From Fodinibacter sp963707895 (lineage in GTDB: Bacteria; Actinomycetota; Actinomycetes; Actinomycetales; Dermatophilaceae), in assembly GCA_963707895.1 (NCBI GenBank), contig CAVPRS010000010.1:62001-126000 (forward strand): a stretch of 64,000 nt of DNA, given 5' to 3'. Of this stretch, positions 61,887 to 64,000 are shown piece after piece (the first letter of the stretch is position 1; every line of letters begins with the position of its first letter). Position numbers and translations under genes: made by a program. The notes beneath the pieces were generated by a model. It had not been told where the DNA came from. It did no database searches and saw only the letters and a program-made list of their open reading frames with translations.

Positions 61887-63998
61887 ATGCGTCCGACCAC
61901 CGACCTCCAGCGCAGCCTGGCCCCCTTCGAGGTCGTCTCCGACTTCCAGCCCGCCGGCGACCAGCCGACGGCCATCGCCGACCTCGCCCGCCGGGTGCGG
62001 GCGGGTGAGCAGAACACCGTGCTGCTCGGCGCCACGGGCACCGGCAAGTCGGCCACGACGGCCTGGCTGGTCGAGCAGGTGCAGCGCCCCACCCTGGTCA
62101 TGGCCCCGAACAAGACGCTGGCGGCGCAGCTCGCCAACGAGTTCCGCGAGCTGCTGCCGAACAACGCCGTCGAGTACTTCGTCAGCTACTACGACTACTT
62201 CCAGCCCGAGGCCTACATCCCGCAGACCGACACCTACATCGAGAAGGACTCCTCGATCAACGACGAGGTCGAGCGGCTGCGGCACAGCGCCACCAACAGC
62301 CTGCTCACCCGCCGCGACGTCATCGTGGTCGCCTCGGTGTCCTGCATCTACGGCCTCGGCACCCCGCAGGAGTACGTCGACCGGATGGTGCGGCTGCGGG
62401 TCGGCGACGAGCTCCAGCGCGACGACCTGCTCCGGCGGTTCGTGCAGATGCAGTACACGCGCAACGACCTCGCCTTCACCCGCGGCACCTTCCGGGTGCG
62501 CGGCGACACCGTCGAGATCATCCCGATGTACGAAGAGCTCGCCGTGCGCATCGAGTTCTTCGGCGACGAGATCGAGGCCGTCTACACGCTGAACCCGCTC
62601 ACCGGTGAGGTCGTTCGCGACGAGCAGGAGATGTACGTCTTCCCGGCGTCGCACTACGTCGCCGGCCCTCAGCGGATGGAGCGTGCGATCGCCGGCATCG
62701 AGCACGAGCTCGAGGAGCAGCTGGCCCTGTTCGAGAAGCAGGGCAAGCTGCTCGAGGCGCAGCGGCTGCGGATGCGCACCACCTACGACATCGAGATGAT
62801 GCGCCAGATCGGCTCCTGCTCCGGCATCGAGAACTACTCGATGCACATCGACGGGCGGTCGCCCGGCACCGCTCCCAACTGCCTGCTCGACTACTTCCCC
62901 GAGGACTTCCTGCTCGTCATCGACGAGTCGCACGTCACCGTGCCGCAGATCGGCGCGATGTACGAGGGCGATGCCTCCCGCAAGCGCAGCCTGGTCGACC
63001 ACGGCTTCCGGCTGCCGTCGGCCATGGACAACCGGCCGCTGAAGTGGGAGGAGTTCCTCGGGCGGATCGGGCAGACCGTCTACCTCTCGGCCACCCCCGG
63101 CCCCTACGAGCTGGCGAAGGCCAGCGGCGTCGTCGAGCAGATCATCCGCCCCACCGGCCTGGTCGACCCCGAGATCATCCTCAAGCCGACCAAGGGGCAG
63201 ATCGACGACCTGCTCCACGAGATCGGCACCCGCTCCGCGAAGAACGAGCGCGTCCTGGTCACCACGCTCACCAAGAAGATGGCCGAGGACCTCACCGACT
63301 ACCTCCTCGACAAGGGCGTGCGGGTGCGCTACCTGCACTCCGACATCGACACGCTGCGCCGCGTCGAGCTGCTCCGCGAGCTGCGACTGGGCGAGTTCGA
63401 CGTGCTCGTCGGCATCAACCTGCTCCGCGAGGGGCTCGACCTGCCCGAGGTCTCGCTCGTCGCCATCCTCGACGCCGACAAGGAGGGCTTCCTGCGCTCG
63501 GCCCGCAGCCTGATCCAGACCATCGGCCGCGCCGCCCGCAACGTGTCCGGCCAGGTGCACATGTACGCCGACAAGGTCACCCCCTCGATGGCCGAGGCGG
63601 TCGAGGAGACCTCGCGCCGGCGTGAGAAGCAGGTCGCCTACAACCTCGAGCGCGGCATCGACCCGCAGCCGCTGCGCAAGAAGATCGCCGACATCACCGA
63701 CCTGCTCAACCGCGAGGACGCCGACACCGAGGAGCTGCTCGGCTCCGGCCGGGCCCGCTCGCGCGGCAAGAGCGACGGCGGGCGCGGCGGTCGCGGTGCG
63801 GCATCCGCCGACATCGCCCTCGGCGCCCGCCGGTCCGAGCCGGTGGCGGCCGCCGACCTCGCCGGGCTGATCCAGGAGCTCACCGCCCAGATGCACCAGG
63901 CGGCCGGCGACCTGCACTTCGAGCTCGCCGCCCGCATCCGCGACGAGATCGGAGACCTGAAGAAGGAGCTGCGCCAGATGAGCGAGGCCACCAAGTGA
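61887..63998 (+). CDS. uvrB: Excinuclease ABC subunit UvrB
   Basis: 703 residues, complete. UvrB verifies DNA damage with UvrA and recruits UvrC in nucleotide excision repair. The Walker A motif is GATGTGKS (residues 48-55); the beta-hairpin that threads the DNA strand is YYDYFQPEAYIPQTDTYIEK (about 101-120); helicase motifs DFLLVIDESHVTVPQ, YLSATPG, INLLREGLDLPEV and QTIGRAARN are intact. The C-terminal UVR domain (LIQELTAQMHQAAGDLHFELAARIRDEIGDLKKEL) contacts UvrC. A basic Gly-rich linker (SRGKSDGGRGGRG) precedes it. uvrB near coaE and rpsA is the usual actinobacterial order. Confidence 0.98.
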   Translation: MRPTTDLQRSLAPFEVVSDFQPAGDQPTAIADLARRVRAGEQNTVLLGATGTGKSATTAWLVEQVQRPTLVMAPNKTLAAQLANEFRELLPNNAVEYFVSYYDYFQPEAYIPQTDTYIEKDSSINDEVERLRHSATNSLLTRRDVIVVASVSCIYGLGTPQEYVDRMVRLRVGDELQRDDLLRRFVQMQYTRNDLAFTRGTFRVRGDTVEIIPMYEELAVRIEFFGDEIEAVYTLNPLTGEVVRDEQEMYVFPASHYVAGPQRMERAIAGIEHELEEQLALFEKQGKLLEAQRLRMRTTYDIEMMRQIGSCSGIENYSMHIDGRSPGTAPNCLLDYFPEDFLLVIDESHVTVPQIGAMYEGDASRKRSLVDHGFRLPSAMDNRPLKWEEFLGRIGQTVYLSATPGPYELAKASGVVEQIIRPTGLVDPEIILKPTKGQIDDLLHEIGTRSAKNERVLVTTLTKKMAEDLTDYLLDKGVRVRYLHSDIDTLRRVELLRELRLGEFDVLVGINLLREGLDLPEVSLVAILDADKEGFLRSARSLIQTIGRAARNVSGQVHMYADKVTPSMAEAVEETSRRREKQVAYNLERGIDPQPLRKKIADITDLLNREDADTEELLGSGRARSRGKSDGGRGGRGAASADIALGARRSEPVAAADLAGLIQELTAQMHQAAGDLHFELAARIRDEIGDLKKELRQMSEATK

Positions 63999-64000
63999 GC

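Noticed and set aside
58230..63917. Very long minus-strand open frame across decarboxylase, CorA, transpeptidase and uvrB
   Set aside because: It is antisense or out of frame to four well-supported genes and has no recognisable domain.

Overview
The window reads as chromosome of a high-GC actinobacterium outside the mycolic-acid group. Intrasporangiaceae-like bacteria (Janibacter, Terrabacter, Knoellia and relatives) are my best guess; this is inferred from codon use and gene order, not from a search. Support: GC-rich third positions, many GTG starts, long chains of 4- and 8-base start/stop overlaps, an ANTAR response regulator, a CoaE-GrpB fusion, and a backbone order hisF, hisI, trpE, trpC, trpB, trpA, lgt, gltB, gltD, pyk, ANTAR regulator, polA, rpsA, coaE, uvrB that follows the mycobacterial Rv1605-Rv1633 order as I remember it.

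Layout. 1-9.7 kb: end of an aromatic-acid-exporter-like gene, a small P-loop kinase, hisF, an acetyltransferase, a TIGR03085 protein, a membrane protein, then hisI-trpE-membrane protein-HGxxPAAW protein-trpC-trpB-trpA. 9.7-12 kb: a membrane thiol-redox pair (MauE/DoxX and DsbA-like) and lgt. 12-20 kb: gltB, gltD, pyk, tRNA-Leu(CAA) and an ANTAR response regulator that starts one base after the tRNA. 20-28.4 kb: DUF554, acetyltransferase, the Tat-exported DUF1501/DUF1800 pair, a thioesterase and polA.

28.4-51.1 kb is the accessory heart of the window, a cell-envelope glycan locus between polA and rpsA. It holds a flippase; a four-gene oxidoreductase/epimerase operon; a UbiA-type decaprenyl-phosphate phosphoribosyltransferase with a methyltransferase; two AftD-type arabinofuranosyltransferases; two further GT-C-like membrane proteins; a GT4 glycosyltransferase; a methyltransferase; an acyltransferase; and small DUF2613 and DUF3068 membrane proteins. 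Several of these resemble the mycobacterial Rv0224c-Rv0236c arabinan region. Together they look able to make, flip, modify and extend a lipid-linked pentose or arabinan-type polymer, possibly with a non-DprE1 oxidoreductase. 51-64 kb: MFS transporter, methyltransferase, rpsA, F420-type oxidoreductase, coaE-grpB, a LuxR-type remnant, a PLP decarboxylase, a CorA-like transporter, an L,D-transpeptidase and uvrB.

Four features stand out across the window. (1) Four genes, plus a regulator remnant, are broken by what looks like one extra base, in four cases within a short C or G run. (2) Many genes have a TANNNT or CAGNNT -10 hexamer exactly 6-7 bases before the start codon, as expected for leaderless mRNAs. 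(3) The octamer GGATGCCG/CGGCATCC occurs about 35 times by eye, in both orientations and several reading frames, and forms the rpsA terminator hairpin. (4) The envelope locus combines mycobacterial-type arabinan genes with an unusual GMC oxidoreductase/SDR set. No rRNA, CRISPR array, prophage or insertion sequence was seen, and no stretch longer than about 200 bases lacks a gene.
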